The notes beneath the pieces are model-generated. The model made no database searches. It saw only the letters and a program-made list of their open reading frames with translations, and had not been told where the DNA came from. Positions 25,546 to 37,715 of a DNA stretch of 64,000 bases are shown here, in pieces. Location: contig PUQB01000823.1 of assembly GCA_003024785.1 (NCBI GenBank), positions 1-64,000 of the forward strand, written 5' to 3'. Source of the stretch: Selaginella tamariscina (taxonomy: Eukaryota; Streptophyta; Lycopodiopsida; Selaginellales; Selaginellaceae). Both the position numbers and the translations under genes were made by a program. Numbering within the stretch: position 1 is the stretch's first letter; each line of letters starts with the position of its first letter.

Positions 25546-27070
25546 CTTCAAAATACTTTAAAAGTTTTAGCATGGTCAAACTTCAGTCATTTACATGTGA
25601 AAATGTTACATATATGAAAGAAATAGGCAATTTAGAGAGTTCCAAAGTGTCCATATGAGATTTGGATGACATATTTGACAAAGGAGTAAGATTCAAACAT
25701 GTATAAGACAAGAGCATTTAAATGTTATAAATTTGCATTTCTACAAAGATGTTCTTAATAAAGCATAATTATAGTATGTGGTAACAAAGGTTATACATTC
25801 TTGTACACCAAAAATTCATTATGAAGATTCTAAAGGCACTATTAAAGTGGCTGGCTACATTAAGAACAAAATTTAATAAACAAATAAATCATTAAACTTA
25901 ATGTAAAATGTTGTTTTGAAAAAGATAATTAATGTTTATAGTAAGATCTATATAAAAAAGATAACCAATTATTTAGTTGTTCATTAACAAAGCATAATTT
26001 AAAAGGTAGAGCAATTTAATAAAGAAAGCATGTAAGTTAAATCAAGTAGGAGAGTATATGAGCCATTATCAAGATTCTAAAAACATAATAAATCAAGTTT
26101 TTATCTATGTAAACATTTTTAGTTTGTTTATTTTGCATCAATGGTATGAAGTATTCAAACAAGATATTCTTAATTTTAACATTTTTAAAGAAAGATGTAA
26201 ATATTTAAACATTTTATTTCATTTTATTTTCTATATTTTGTTGTGTTATAATGGATTCTTTATATAGAATTCTGCAAAAATATATTGGTTGGGTACTCCA
26301 TTATATATAATATATATAGTTTATTAGCTAAAGAGTTTATAGTTTCTTGTTAATATTTCAATGAATTGATTTCCTTCATTCAACAATACAAGTGTTCTTT
26401 CATACTTTGACATTCTTTCTTATTAACCATCAAAGCCCTAATACAATGGAAGTATATTTTAAATTAACAATGAAGGTTTCTACTTATATTATTGTCTTCA
26501 AAGATATATATACATATTTTTAAATTCATTTATGAAATGTAGGATTTTAACGATTCTGAACAGGGAGACATGAGGAGAAATGATTATATTAGTATTTTTA
26601 ATTTAATACATTATTACAACAAAGAATGGGTAATGAATAAGTCAAGTGCATTCAAACAAGTTGCATCTAAATCCTTATTGCTACTGTAAGAAGTTGATAA
26701 CTAAGGCTTTTTATTGTACTTGACTTAGCTATTAATTCACTACTTGTTCTTTGTTAAAGTCATTAAAGAATTAGAAAAAACTTTCATTTCATGTGTCACT
26801 TAATTCTCCCAACTCTAGAAATAAATATATAAAAGTTATACATCCTTACTTGTGCATTACTTGTTTGGTTAGTAGAGTCAATGGTCAAAGAAGAACACAA
26901 AAACCTACAATCAAAAAAGGAATATTTAGCTGATTGGTGAATGATTAACAAAGCATAATCAACTAGGTCTTGTCAATTTTGACTAGTTAGACCATGTGGC
27001 ATATGAGAGAACCTACACAAATCTTTGACAACTTAGTCCATGCCACATCCAACTTGTGTCTTGCTTGTTT
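25546..27070. other. AT-rich single-copy spacer
   Basis: Not shared with the other modules. Plus-strand open frames reach only 69 codons and look like chance. No repeat, RNA or promoter signal recognised. Confidence 0.4.
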
Positions 27071-27074
27071 GAAG

Positions 27075-28300
27075 GACTAAATGATACAAAATATACTAAT
27101 ATAATTGAATGGTTTAAATTTTATTTTTAAACTTTAAATTTCATTCTCAAAATTATAATAAAATTCTTTCAAATGTATTATTAGTATCTTATTTTAATAT
27201 AAGAAGGCTTAAATATTAAGTATATGTTTTATTTGACATAAGTTTATATTTATGTGTACTTTTTGGCGCGACAAAGTAATGCCTTACAAACAATTTTTAG
27301 ACCCCAATTTAACGACATAAATAGTGCTAAGTCACCATCTGCAAACCACAAGCGTCAAATTTATTAATCTTTTTAGTCATATGATGGTTTTGACGGTTTT
27401 GATGTCTTTGCAACTGTGATGGATAGTCTATATGAAACACATAGGCAGTCTTTTAACCAGTTGTATGTACAGACTAGAATAAAAGAAATAACTACTGAGC
27501 AAAGATTAGTACTCTCTCATATGTAAACTATTTGCCTATATGTTTGTACATGCAAATGCAAGGGTATATATGTTCGCTCTAGAAGCAACAATGCATATAC
27601 AGTTTGGGTTAAAGATAACAACATACCCCATAGTTTATCAAATATATAGTGTATAGTGTTTGTATGTGAGATTAATTAGGATGTAGTATACCTTTAGGTT
27701 TTTAAATAAAATGCATTTTTTTGCATTCAAGATCATTAAACACAGACGTGCATGCACACACACACGCTCGCATGTTGCCAAACTCAAAATACAAAAAGGT
27801 CACCACCACACAAATTAATTATATGAACCTTTTACCTTAGTTTCTTCTAATTATTTGTTTAACTCAATTATGAAGTTGATATCCTCTTCCTTTTGGATAA
27901 TATCGAACTTTGGTCCTAATCACCTCCCTTGTTACATACATGTGTGTTTTCATTAGTATAAAAGGAGAAAGTTCAAAAATATTAAGATCAACAAAGATTT
28001 AAATGGATAAATAATTACCTTAATTTCTTATGAAACTTCATTCATGATGTTTGGTGTCCTCTTTATTATGGATAATAATAGTTTTGTTATTTTACACGTA
28101 TGCTTGATGTATTCTTGTTGACTCACATATGAATGAATGTGTAACACTACGCTATATGGCACGATACACTGCATAGGGTGGTTATATTGTGGGTTTAACA
28201 TGGAGGGATTAGATGTCCTAGCAAGAAAGTGTGTTTGTGCCCGCATTAGGTTCTAAAACTTAGGCTCCCGCTAAAGGGAGGTTCAAAGAAAATCTAGTAC
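27075..28300. repeat. Partial module: end of four-copy block (copy 4) fused to the 12.2-kb block
   Basis: 27075-27505 matches the second half of the four-copy block. At about 27510 the sequence jumps to the partner of 12170-13050. In the 10.9-13.0 kb copy these two pieces are separated by about 130 bp, so this copy has an internal deletion, or the other has extra sequence. Confidence 0.7.
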
Positions 28301-28439
28301 ATTCTTATTATATGTTCCGTTTTATCATCAAGAAGCGTGATAGCTTTTTATAAGCTCAGTCTCCTTCTTTGACAAAACTCTCTCTTCAGCCTTCTTCAAC
28401 AATTTAACCACTCCTTGTCAATTGCACTTCACTAGAGTT

Positions 28440-29320
28440 ATCAAGTGACTTGCGTAGACGATTAGTCAGAACATGTCAATGTCATCCTCTTATGAAAGCA
28501 CTACTCATGTAGCCACACTTGAACTATTAGTCTGCAAGTGAAACGCACTCATAAGAATGGGCATCTCAACCAAGTTGTGTTGAAGCCTGTTGATGTGCCT
28601 CCATCCATTCATATGGTGTCCCATTTGCTAGAACTTTTTTGCTAGTGGTTTAGCCTAGCTTACGAACGTCTAAATGAGCTTCCAATAAAACCTTGCCTTA
28701 TCAAGAAATCTCTAAAACTCAATGATGTTTTTGGGGGTTGGCATGTTTGTGATCAGTTGTATTGACCCATGGTCCACAATGATCCCCTATTTAAAGATAA
28801 TGTGTCCAAGAAGTTTCCTAGCCGACATCCAAAAAACACACTTCATTGAGTTGAGGAATATAGCAAATTCTTGACATCGCTTGAACACCCACTATAAGTG
28901 CTTCACATGGTTCTTCATGTCTTTATATGTTGTGAAGTTATCAAGGAATGCATTCACAAAGGTAGTGAAGTTGTCAATGAATATTTGTTGTACCAACTGC
29001 TGAAAAGTTGTTGGGGCATTACACAATTCAGAGAGCACCACTCGAAAAGTAGGGCATCACTCAAAAACCGAATGCCCCCACCCTTCACTTTGTGATGAAG
29101 GAAGTCTTTGCATGATCCTTGTAAATGATGATCACCTAATTATAGTTATTAAACCCATTCATGAAGAAGACATCTCATGGCTTCAAAATCACCTTGAAGA
29201 AATGGGTCCTTCTCTATTATAGTGTTCAAATTTTTGTACTCAATACAAATTCATAATTGTTCATTGAACAATAACGATTGGGGACAACTATTTCAAATTC
29301 TCAATTGGGTAGACAAGCCC
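28440..29320 (-). pseudogene. Ty3/gypsy reverse transcriptase-RNase H fragment
   Basis: Minus-strand relic of a gypsy-type pol. Reading from high to low coordinates: ICIEYKNLNTIIEKDPF (about 29250, the 'RVCIDYRKLN..T.KDPFPLP' motif), FFMNGFNNYN..I (about 29160, 'FLDGFSGYNQI'), KDHAKTSFITK, a stretch matching 'VMPFGL.NAPATFQ' as NAPTTFQQLVQQIF (about 29000), FVNAFLDNFTTYK in place of the YVDD/FLDD catalytic box, then LNSMKCVFWMSARKLLGHII (about 28830, 'LNPKKC.F....G.LLGHIVS'). The connection to RNase H follows (PLAKKF ... HMNGWRHINRLQ ... EMPIL). Several stops and the Asp-to-Asn change in the catalytic box make it dead. Confidence 0.75.
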
Positions 29321-30060
29321 AACTGAAAACCACTTGCCGATCTACTCTTTGGCCTTCTTGGAATAATATGGACTTATTCGATACCACTATTATCAAATTG
29401 GTTTATCCTTAGGTTTCATTCGAATCATGTGGGTACATAATTATAATTGAGTATAGACTATGTGTAAGTTCTTGTATGTCCACATGAAGACCTCCTTATG
29501 TTCCACACATTCAATGATGTTGGCCATGACCTGCCAATTTCCTTGCACGTTGACCTTTATCATATGATGGTTTTGATTGCTACATAAAACGCAATGTCCA
29601 ATCAAAAATTAGTCAGCCTCAAAACTCCTCTTGTGTTGGGCCGGCTTTGTATTTTCTGTCATCAATCATGCTAGAAGTTGAGGATTTTAAACGATTCATA
29701 GTGGAAAATTGTACTGACATGCAGTAGGATGTCATTGTTTCTCTAAGGTCCACCTCACCTACCATAAACAAGTATGATAAACACCTTTGATGGCATCCTC
29801 CTCCTCATTGTCCAACCCTTCTTATCACACAAACATGTGTACTCCATGCCATTTGGGATCAAGAGTGAATGATGAAGTAATGTTTGGACCTCCTATTACA
29901 TCATGATCCAATGATATAGTGACATTTGGGACCTCATGCTTCTTGATGTGCGAAAAATAATCCATGTTTGTTGTGGTTATTTGTGGTTCCTTTCTCGCGC
30001 ATTGCCTAACTCTCATGTCATGACAGTCTATAAGTTGGGCAGAAGCTTGAGAAGTTCCCT
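29321..30060 (-). pseudogene. Probable upstream pol region of the same gypsy relic
   Basis: Directly upstream of the RT fragment on the minus strand, where a gypsy element has the protease-RT linker. The frame at 29825-30016 (ISLDHDVIGGPNITSS...) is protein-like but I could not identify the protease motif. Assignment rests mostly on position. Confidence 0.35.
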
Positions 30061-30454
30061 CACCGATATTTAGAATGCATCAACCACATCTGAAGAGGAG
30101 TTGGCTAAGGAGATTCAAGGGGAATTGGGACAATGTCATGCAAACATTAGAGTATCTAGATGCACAAATTTGCCTAATCGGTGGATGGTGGTTCGTGGAT
30201 CACTTGCTGAGCCTAAGAGCAAATGGTCATGACACCTCTAGTGGTGGCTTCATAATGACCACATTGGCCTCGAGTGCTACTGTAGGAGTTGTCTAGGGTG
30301 CTAGCGTAGGGCACTAGAAGAGCAAACTAGTGTTGTCACCTGGCCTCTAGTAGTGGTTATGGACACCTGAATAAGGTGTGTTGCTCGCTGACAAGGTGCA
30401 CACCATGTCTTTTCTATTGCACCCTTGGTCATGGTCTTGATCATTGGAATTGTA
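30061..30454. other. Spacer between gypsy relic and fold-back element
   Basis: Medium-GC DNA with short open frames on both strands and no recognisable family. May be further decayed retrotransposon sequence. Confidence 0.3.
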
Positions 30455-30745
30455 ATGGTCATTGCAACTGTATCAAGGTAGTTTCGCACAACACTTAGCA
30501 GTCGAACCCTTAAGTATGGCCTTAATTAATGCAGTCAGAAATATACAATAAATAATGCTAGACTGTAAGTTAAGGGACGCTAAATGAGCCCTCCCCCTCA
30601 CTTAGCGTCCCTTAACTTTATTTATTACATATTTCCAGCATATTAATTGTATATTTTCGGCTGCATTAATGAAGGTTATGCTTAAGGGTTTGATTACTAA
30701 GTGTGGTGCGAAATGGCCCTCAATCATTTTGGTCATCCCATTACT
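30455..30745. repeat. Fold-back (long inverted repeat) element
   Basis: Two arms of about 130-140 bp are imperfect reverse complements around a centre near 30590. The inner part pairs 'gttaagggacgctaaatgag' with 'ctcacttagcgtcccttaac'. Further out pair 'aatatacaat', 'ttaatgcag', 'acccttaag' and finally 'tttcgcacaacacttag' with its counterpart 'ctaagtgtggtgcgaaa'. The loop is only a C-rich core (ccctcccc). It encodes nothing. It may be a fold-back or MITE-type element, or a source of hairpin RNA. Confidence 0.75.
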
Positions 30746-31696
30746 GATTGGCTCATGGTCAGTCACATATGTCGCACAACTTGGACTTGTCTCAATAATC
30801 TCTTGAATCAATGTGCATGTCCAAGTCGGCATTGTCCACTACCTCATGTTGCGGCAACAACATGCTCTGTGGATACTGCACAACTAGATGCCTCTATCCA
30901 TATTTCATTTCAGACAACGCCATTTTACCTCAACATGTACAAAATAATTTAGCTTAATGAGTTGATGATAGAGCTTTTACTTACTACGTGAGTGTCACAC
31001 GTTGTTTTTTAATAATACATGGGTCTAAAACTTAATACCCAACTATTAACTATCATAGTCACTCTTTAAATCGTACCTATTCATTAGTTGACAAAAGCTC
31101 ATGTACTCATCTATATCTAGGCAACATAGTTTAAATAGCCGTAATAAAAGTCTTTGGTTGTTTGGATTTTTGGAACAAGAATTAAAATAAGTTATGATGA
31201 GTTTGTGATGTTAAGGGTTGTCTAACACCTTATTACGACATACCTTATGTTGAGCAAAATCTCCATGGTTAGTTAGAAAATGTAAAGGAATGATAGAGTT
31301 TAATAATGCCTTTAAATTTAAATTTTAAATGTTATATTACATTATAAAAAAGCCTGTCAAGACTCTAATTCAAAAGATAAAGACACTAATTAAAATAAAT
31401 AAGAAGAAAAATAAATAAAGATTTTAAATCATATGAAAAAGATATAGATTAAACATAAAAGAACAAAGATGAAAAAGAACAATACAACAAAACAATGTTA
31501 AGTCTAAATCTTTCTTTATAGCTAAAAATATATTTTATAAAATTCTTTAAAATGAAATATACCAAAGATATTCCAAATTTATATTACTCAGTGGCAGTTG
31601 TGCTCATATGAGATCCAAACTTTATTAAACAATGTTAATAAAACTTAGTAACGAGTTAAAAGCATGTGCATTTGAGGTCCAAACTTTGTTGAATAG
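30746..31696. other. Flank between fold-back element and LTR element
   Basis: AT-rich, no coding signal and no recognisable repeat. The last five bases, GAATA, abut the LTR end; a matching target-site duplication cannot be tested because the other end of the element is truncated. Confidence 0.4.
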
Positions 31697-33296
31697 TGTC
31701 AGCGTTTTAGCTGGGAGGGTTAACACGTGGCAAAATGTGGATTGCTAAGTGGCTTTTGGTGTTAATTTCCTATGTGAGCAATGCCAAGTTTTCCAAAACA
31801 ACACCATAAAGCCTGACTCAAATGCGCAAATAGGCACAAGACTTAGGGTCCTACCCTAAGTCCTCTAGAATAGAATGACTATCCTCCGAACCTTAGAGGA
31901 TATTCTGAGTAGACTTTAGAATCCTTAACTCAAAAGCTTAGACAGACTCGTGCCCCAACCCCGCTAAGGAGACATGCTTAGCACATATCCTCATGATAAA
32001 GCCAAGGCATTGTGACTTACCCTTGAGGAATCACCCTCATCGGGGAATACAATCCTTTAGGGTGACAAGGGGTGCCCTAAACCACAACTAACCCGTAAAG
32101 GTTTGAGTGGCCAAGTCATACCCTAGACCTAGGGCTAGTACTAGTGAGGACACGAGTGTGCATCGTAGGTGGACACGAGTGTTCTGCTAAACAAACTCCT
32201 TAAGACTAGCTTTGGAAGAGAACACCCCGTCAAAAGCACACCTAGTTACGAGACCTAACCTTCCTTGAGCAAGGTTTAACACCCTAGTGCAAGTACAAGC
32301 ATGCATGTTTGGTAAAGTATCCAACCCTTGGGGACAAACCCATGACACAATTCCAAAGAGTGTGCCTCGAGTGTTGTACCGTGTGTTGTCTAGCCTAATG
32401 TCACATTTTTATGTGACACTATCTCCCACGATGTGGGCTACCATGCCATTGCCCCTTAGATTTAAGAGTTAAATCAAATGCCACGAATGTGGCTCTTAAA
32501 TGCCAATTCCAGAATCCTTTTGGAACCTGGTAATGAAAACCCGTTAGCCAAGATCCCACGCTCGCAATTAGACAAGGACATGAATGTGCCTTGCTTAGTT
32601 ATAAGTGCTACACCTAGCTTGACATGGAGGAGGCTGGAGACAAGCCTCAACCTTTGCCTTTTGGAATGTGCAGTCCGACAAGACTTCTCAGGCATGGATT
32701 CGCTAATGTTAAGGGTAGGTTACCCCAAAGGTGGAACATACCCCTATTATCTAGCACTGGTAGAAGAATAATTAGCTCTTATTAGGAACCCATGAACTTT
32801 CCTACTACATACTCTACCTTATTTATGCGATGGAGCCCCCCCTTCTTTTCCTATATGTGTAACTGGGCTGGCACGGAATTAGTTAGCCCTTTAGTTATTT
32901 ACTGAGATGAGCTTTTAACCTAACCTTACTCCTACCCCTAAACCCTACCCGAGGGGTGGGGATTTTAGGATGTGGGTTAGGGCAACCTAGGGTTAAGTCA
33001 ACCCTAGGGGTGTTCCTAACCCTACTTAACATGCGAACTTATCTATACTAATCAAAAAGCCTAATTGGGATGTCAAAATTGGGGATGGATTTTTTAAAAG
33101 GTAAGTGCTACCTTCGTTTAGAGTTTCTCACGATATCTAGGGAAACCGGCTGAACAACCCCTAAACACTAAAGTGCACTAATTGGGGCTATTTCTCACTA
33201 CATATAGGGTTCATCACATAATCTAGTAGGTAACAACAATTAACCTTCAAAGTAAAGGGTTGAATCATAATAAAAACTATAACACACTCCCTGCTA
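31697..33296 (-). repeat. 3' LTR of the large element
   Basis: Plus-strand limits TGTCAGCG ... AACACA give 5'-TG...CA-3' ends on the minus strand. The first 280 bp match 41830-42107 directly. About 32025-33296 match 47351-48670 in reverse. It is rich in 'aaccctaa' and 'taagtcctctag'-type words; the telomere-like 'ccctaaaccctaccc' near 32937 is internal to the LTR. Short open frames here (for example 32287-32771) are not supported as genes. Confidence 0.7.
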
Positions 33297-33305
33297 TTAA
33301 AAATG
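33297..33305 (-). other. Polypurine tract of the large LTR element
   Basis: AGCAGGGAG on the minus strand directly abuts the TG start of the 3' LTR, where a plus-strand primer tract is expected. Confidence 0.5.
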
Positions 33306-33488
33306 TCAACATCCTTGTTGACGTTCAACTTCAAGACTAGATAATGTTAGAGAAAATTAATCAAAACTAACTATGCAGAGTTAGCGAAAAGTTCACATAA
33401 TTTTCATTACCCTCCTTACATTACGTGAAACCAAGTATTTTAGAATCATCGTTCACTGAGTCATAAACTCAGCTATTGAAGGCACCAT

Positions 33489-34152
33489 TGGTTGTCGGGG
33501 ACTCACATGTCAGATGTGGGTGACTTAAGTAGCTTTGGTGGTCGCCATAATGTTGTTGCCAATGCCCAGTCCTAAGGGTCCGTGTTGGTGCGTCGGCCTT
33601 TACCTCTTGAAAGGTGTGATGATGGCCTCTACCCGAACGCCTGAGGGTCCATGTACAGTGGGTAGGGGTTCCCCTTAGTGTAGTGCCTCTGCCGTATTAC
33701 ATGATACTGTTGGGCTAGGAGAGAGCAAGAGGAGGACAATTGGAAAATGCAATAAACAGAAGGAATCTAGATATATATATTTGCTGTTCGGATACAAGCT
33801 GGCCCCTTTCCCCAGAGGAGTGGAGCAAGATACAAAGTAGAAGACGGACTAGAAGGACCCCAACCCACTACTAGCCTTCCTACTTATATAGTGGGTCGTG
33901 CTGGGGCTAGACGTAGGTCTAAGTGGCACTCCCCTACTGGTCTGCCACTATGTGATAGAGCCCTGCCCGATAGCATTTATACACCTCCCTCATGTGTGTT
34001 GTCTACATACCTTGGTAGTTGATTTGGACGATCGGATCTAGGCCTCTATTAAGTGCCATCTGATAGCCATCATCATTGGTCAGTACTTGTTGTACCTACT
34101 GTACTTGGCTATTCAGCCCCACCGCTTGTTCGTGCCAGTTGGCGGTTTGATG
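33489..34152 (-). repeat. 3' LTR of the nested element
   Basis: Matches 37716-38376 directly through shared words such as 'tgatactgttgggctaggag' (right LTR has 'taatactg'), 'agagcaagaggagga' and 'aaggaatctagatatatata'. Substitutions are numerous, so the insertion is old. Confidence 0.75.
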
Positions 34153-34199
34153 GACTCCCATACTTCTTTGTCAAGGGTCTACCTTTCCTATGATGAATA

Positions 34200-34863
34200 A
34201 ATCAGTTAAGCATGCCAAGATGGCTTCTTCTTCTTCATCGTCCACCCTCATTCTAGTTTGGGAGGTGGTACTCCTGGGGTCATGATTCCAATGGTGGTGC
34301 CTAGACATGTATTGTAATAACGAATATTAGTCCCCCATTGGCGAGGAATAGGACCGCTAATTCTCCTAGTCATGTTGTACCCTCGTGCTCTTAAGCCACG
34401 TCTGGCCCATGAGTAAGTTGAACTCCCCTTTTGCGTGCATGTCAAGGATGACTACGTTTATCAAGAACTTGACATTTTGAATCCTGATTTTTACCTTCCT
34501 CCTCCTTGGCTTGGTTCGTGAAAGGGTGAGGGCTTCGGGGTGGCATCCCTAGCTCTTGATGGAGCTCTGTCGATATGATGTTTACACCTGATCCTCCATC
34601 TATGATCACATTATGGATGGTGTGGCCACCACCTAGAATGGTATGGATGGTACATCGTCCACAAAGTCTACTACTATCATTGTGACCATTGGGGGGGCTA
34701 TTGTGGGCTTGTGTAGCTCTCGAGTGAGGACGTCATACAGTCCTGGAGATAACCGGAGTAGCTTGCCTAGGGTCACCAAAACCTGGGTTTCCCGCACTTT
34801 CCGTACGAGGACCTCGTGCAATCCTGTTGTACCTTTGGCCCTTGGGCCTTGCACAAGTCTCAC
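34200..34863 (-). pseudogene. Retropepsin (aspartic protease) of the nested element
   Basis: Reading downward, a frame VTMIVVDFVDDVPSIPF leads into HTIHNVIIDGGSGVNIISTEL (about 34620-34560), then LGMPPRS, and further down AKGEFNLLMG.TW (about 34440-34390). The D-G-G-S-G-V-N box corresponds to the D-S/T-G-A/S catalytic loop of retropepsins, with the extra Gly typical of some plant Ty3-type elements. A final acidic stretch (VDDEEEEAI) is followed by the 3' LTR. Frame breaks between these segments show decay. The enzyme would have processed Gag. Confidence 0.6.
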
Positions 34864-34869
34864 CTATTC

Positions 34870-36720
34870 CGCAACAGCCTCCACTTTCGGTGCGCCTCCG
34901 CACCCACTGTCCTGGTTCTGCAGGTTCTACCACCACTTCCTCCTCACTATATTTCTCATCATCCTCCACCTTGAGGTCGATCGATGGTCATGTCTGTTGG
35001 GCTTGTGACCTTGTGATTGCCCCGCATTGCAGCTGGTGGTGACAATTCTACATGGTTGGCTTTGGTGTGGGGCCTAGTGTTGCCAAGGTCAGAGTTGGTC
35101 CTTTAACCACCCTTGTAGGCCTTGGCACGTGTGCTTCTAGCATGGGTTTGAGCATCGCAATCTAGGAGCATTGGTACAATAGGTGGTGCCCACTGCACAG
35201 CATGCAGATCATCTCGGTGTTCCAACCGTTTGTTCATGTTGTTGTACCTATGTTGATATGGTTGTCGCTTCAGGAATTATGATCTTTGATTGTAGTCTTC
35301 TGATCACGACCTACAGTGGCCTGGCCACTATTACTAGCCCTGTGCTATTGGTCCCTCTAGTTGTCTGCTTCCTGTTGCTTGATGGCCAAGGTGGCTACTT
35401 GGGGTAGTGTGTTGTTTATGAGCTTGGTCAATCAGTAATAATCATCCGTGTTGTGGGATCCATGGACATTACACACCTTGCAATACTTGTCCCCACGTGT
35501 AGTGTACCCTAGCTGGGTGAGGGTGGCATTAGGTCCTTCCTTCGTGCTTCATTGTGATTGCACGTGCTCTCTGGCTCCCAATTGCCACTTCTTTTTGGTA
35601 GGCCTTTGGACGTCCGAGAGGTTCTCCTCATCCGTGATGGTGTCTTTCACCCCCTCGGCATACGATTTGTCTTGCGCCTTCCTCTCTTAGTGTCTCTCGA
35701 CTTCCCGCACTCCGCCTTCTTGGTGTACCAAAGTAACTTATTAAACGTCCGGTCATCATCTAGCCCAATTCACTTGCAGATCTTTGGCCATAATCCCTTT
35801 TGGTACCACATCTTCTTGGTCAGGTCGATGGGGGTATCCCTTAGCTGGGCAATGTACCCCAGCATATAAACCATCTATTTATTGACCTACTCTCCCGCTT
35901 TTTATTTCAAGCTGGTTAGCTTATGGATTACTTCTTCCTCACTCTTTTTCTCCTAGAAAGTATCCAGAAATGTCCTCTATGCGGTCTCCCAACAAGCTCC
36001 CTCGTTTGCCTCATGGAAACGCATCCACTAGGTGTGTGCCTTTTTTGTCTAGAGTAAATGTGAATGCACTCAGCTACTTGTGGTTGTCACTTACACTTCT
36101 CAACTCGCACACGTGCTCGAACTTGTGTACATGCTGGTCGATGTCTTTGCCCCTTGCTCCTCAGAATGTGGGTAAGGGCATTGTCATTGTGCTCTCCTAC
36201 ATCCAATTGAGCGTGCAGGCTAGTAAGATCACCAAATTGATTCCCATGGCATCCCATTGAGCATGGGAGGTGCTTTGATCTGGACCCTTTGCTTTGGACG
36301 TGCTATAGTCCACGTTCTGGTATTATGCGAGTACCTTTTTCCTCCCTCGCCCCCTGCTCTTTGATTGAGGGTTAATGACAAGGATGGGCTCCTCCCGACT
36401 ATCCCTCGGGGGCCCCCTTTGCGAGACCAACCTAATAGTTGGTGGAATGACATATCTTGGTTGGATGGTATCCCCTTGTCTAGTGAGTGACTTGGCAGGA
36501 CCGTGCGACCTTGCAGAATCCCCTTGCGGTGTCGAAATGTTCATGGCTATTAGGGCGATTCTTCTCACACTGAGATGGTATCCCCTCGTCTCATGGTGGT
36601 TGCGGCTCTGGCATGTACTTTTGTGGAATCCCCTCACGTGGTCAGTATGGTTTTGCTCACTTGGGAGGATTTCCCTCGCCTTGAGACAGAATCCCCTCAT
36701 CCCTTGCCCAAAGTGACCAT
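34870..36720 (-). pseudogene. Gag-like region of the nested element
   Basis: Minus-strand segments read VGQWMVYMLGY-like and IDLTKKMWYQKGLWPKICK (about 35880-35780), which have the spacing and character of the conserved part of Ty3 Gag (a basic and aromatic segment before the nucleocapsid). Arg/Lys-rich, low-order frames follow. No intact zinc knuckle was found. High GC compared with the rest of the window, and open frames on both strands, reflect this composition; the plus-strand frames here are shadows. Confidence 0.4.
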
Positions 36721-37715
36721 TGTGTGGCCCCCCTTGCTGGCACCTCCTCCCAGTTTGTCATCTCATCAACGTCTAGTCGCCTTTGAGTGGGTGGTCTTCC
36801 CATGTGTAGCTCGGCCTTCCATAGCCTTGGGCCATCATCCTAGTACTCACATTGACCTGTTGCATCGTCCAATCAGCTGAACTCCTAGTGTGGAGGTTAC
36901 TTTATTAGTGGCCGATGTCCCTCCATGTGGAGATCTTCCGAATGAGGCTCCTCCTCCCTTCTTTTCATTCATCCACGGTCCACTCGCCTTACCCTAATGA
37001 GTGACAATGGCCCTAGGTTTCCTACCTTGCATCCCTCATAGTGTTCACCACATAGAACCTCCGGCTCTTGTCCCTTGTCGCTACATGTGCTGATGTCACC
37101 ACCTCAAGGTTCATGCCTCCAGTGTAGGCCTTCCCTTTCATGTGATTCTTCTATGTGGGTCTCCTCCCTCAAGGGTACTCGCTGAACATGGGTTCAGCTC
37201 TTTAGTGCGAGGGCTCATTGTAGCTGTCACTTTTACCTATGTTGAGAGGGGTGAGGGTTCTCATTGTCCTACCATCCATTCACTTAGCGTCATAGGCATT
37301 GGCAAGTGAGGTCACCCATCCATGTGTCGCTCATTCCCACACGTTCCTACACCTGGGTTTTTCATGATGTGTTAAGGGTTCTTCATACCTTTCTTTGTTG
37401 TTTACAACTTGCGACTGACTCTGATGGTGTTGTGCTGGGTTTTTTGCTTCTCAAAGGTTCGGCCATGTGGTGTTTGCATCGTTCCCTCAGATAGGCAAGG
37501 CAAGGGCTGATTGTGGCATTCGGGGTACCTCTCTACCCTTCATTAACCTCTCTTGGCCAGCCCAATGCATCCTCCTGTCCAGCTAGTACTCGCTGATCTC
37601 TAGTTGTTCAAATGAGTTAATCACGGTTCTCTGGTTTCTCCTTCGGGCTGCAACTCTACTTGCTATTGTGAACTCCATCTACGTGTAATTAATATCCCTT
37701 TGTGGTTATCACGAA
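36721..37715 (-). other. 5' leader and early gag region of the nested element
   Basis: Between the gag-like region and the 5' LTR on the minus strand. GC-rich relative to the window, Pro/Ser/Thr-rich on translation, no recognised domain. Confidence 0.35.

Noticed and set aside
32940..32960. Telomere repeat 'ccctaaaccctaccc'
   Set aside because: Only two units, inside an LTR that has a copy elsewhere in the window.
34643..36880. Several plus-strand open frames of 70-120 codons
   Set aside because: They are antisense to the gag-protease region; the catalytic and gag-like motifs are on the minus strand.
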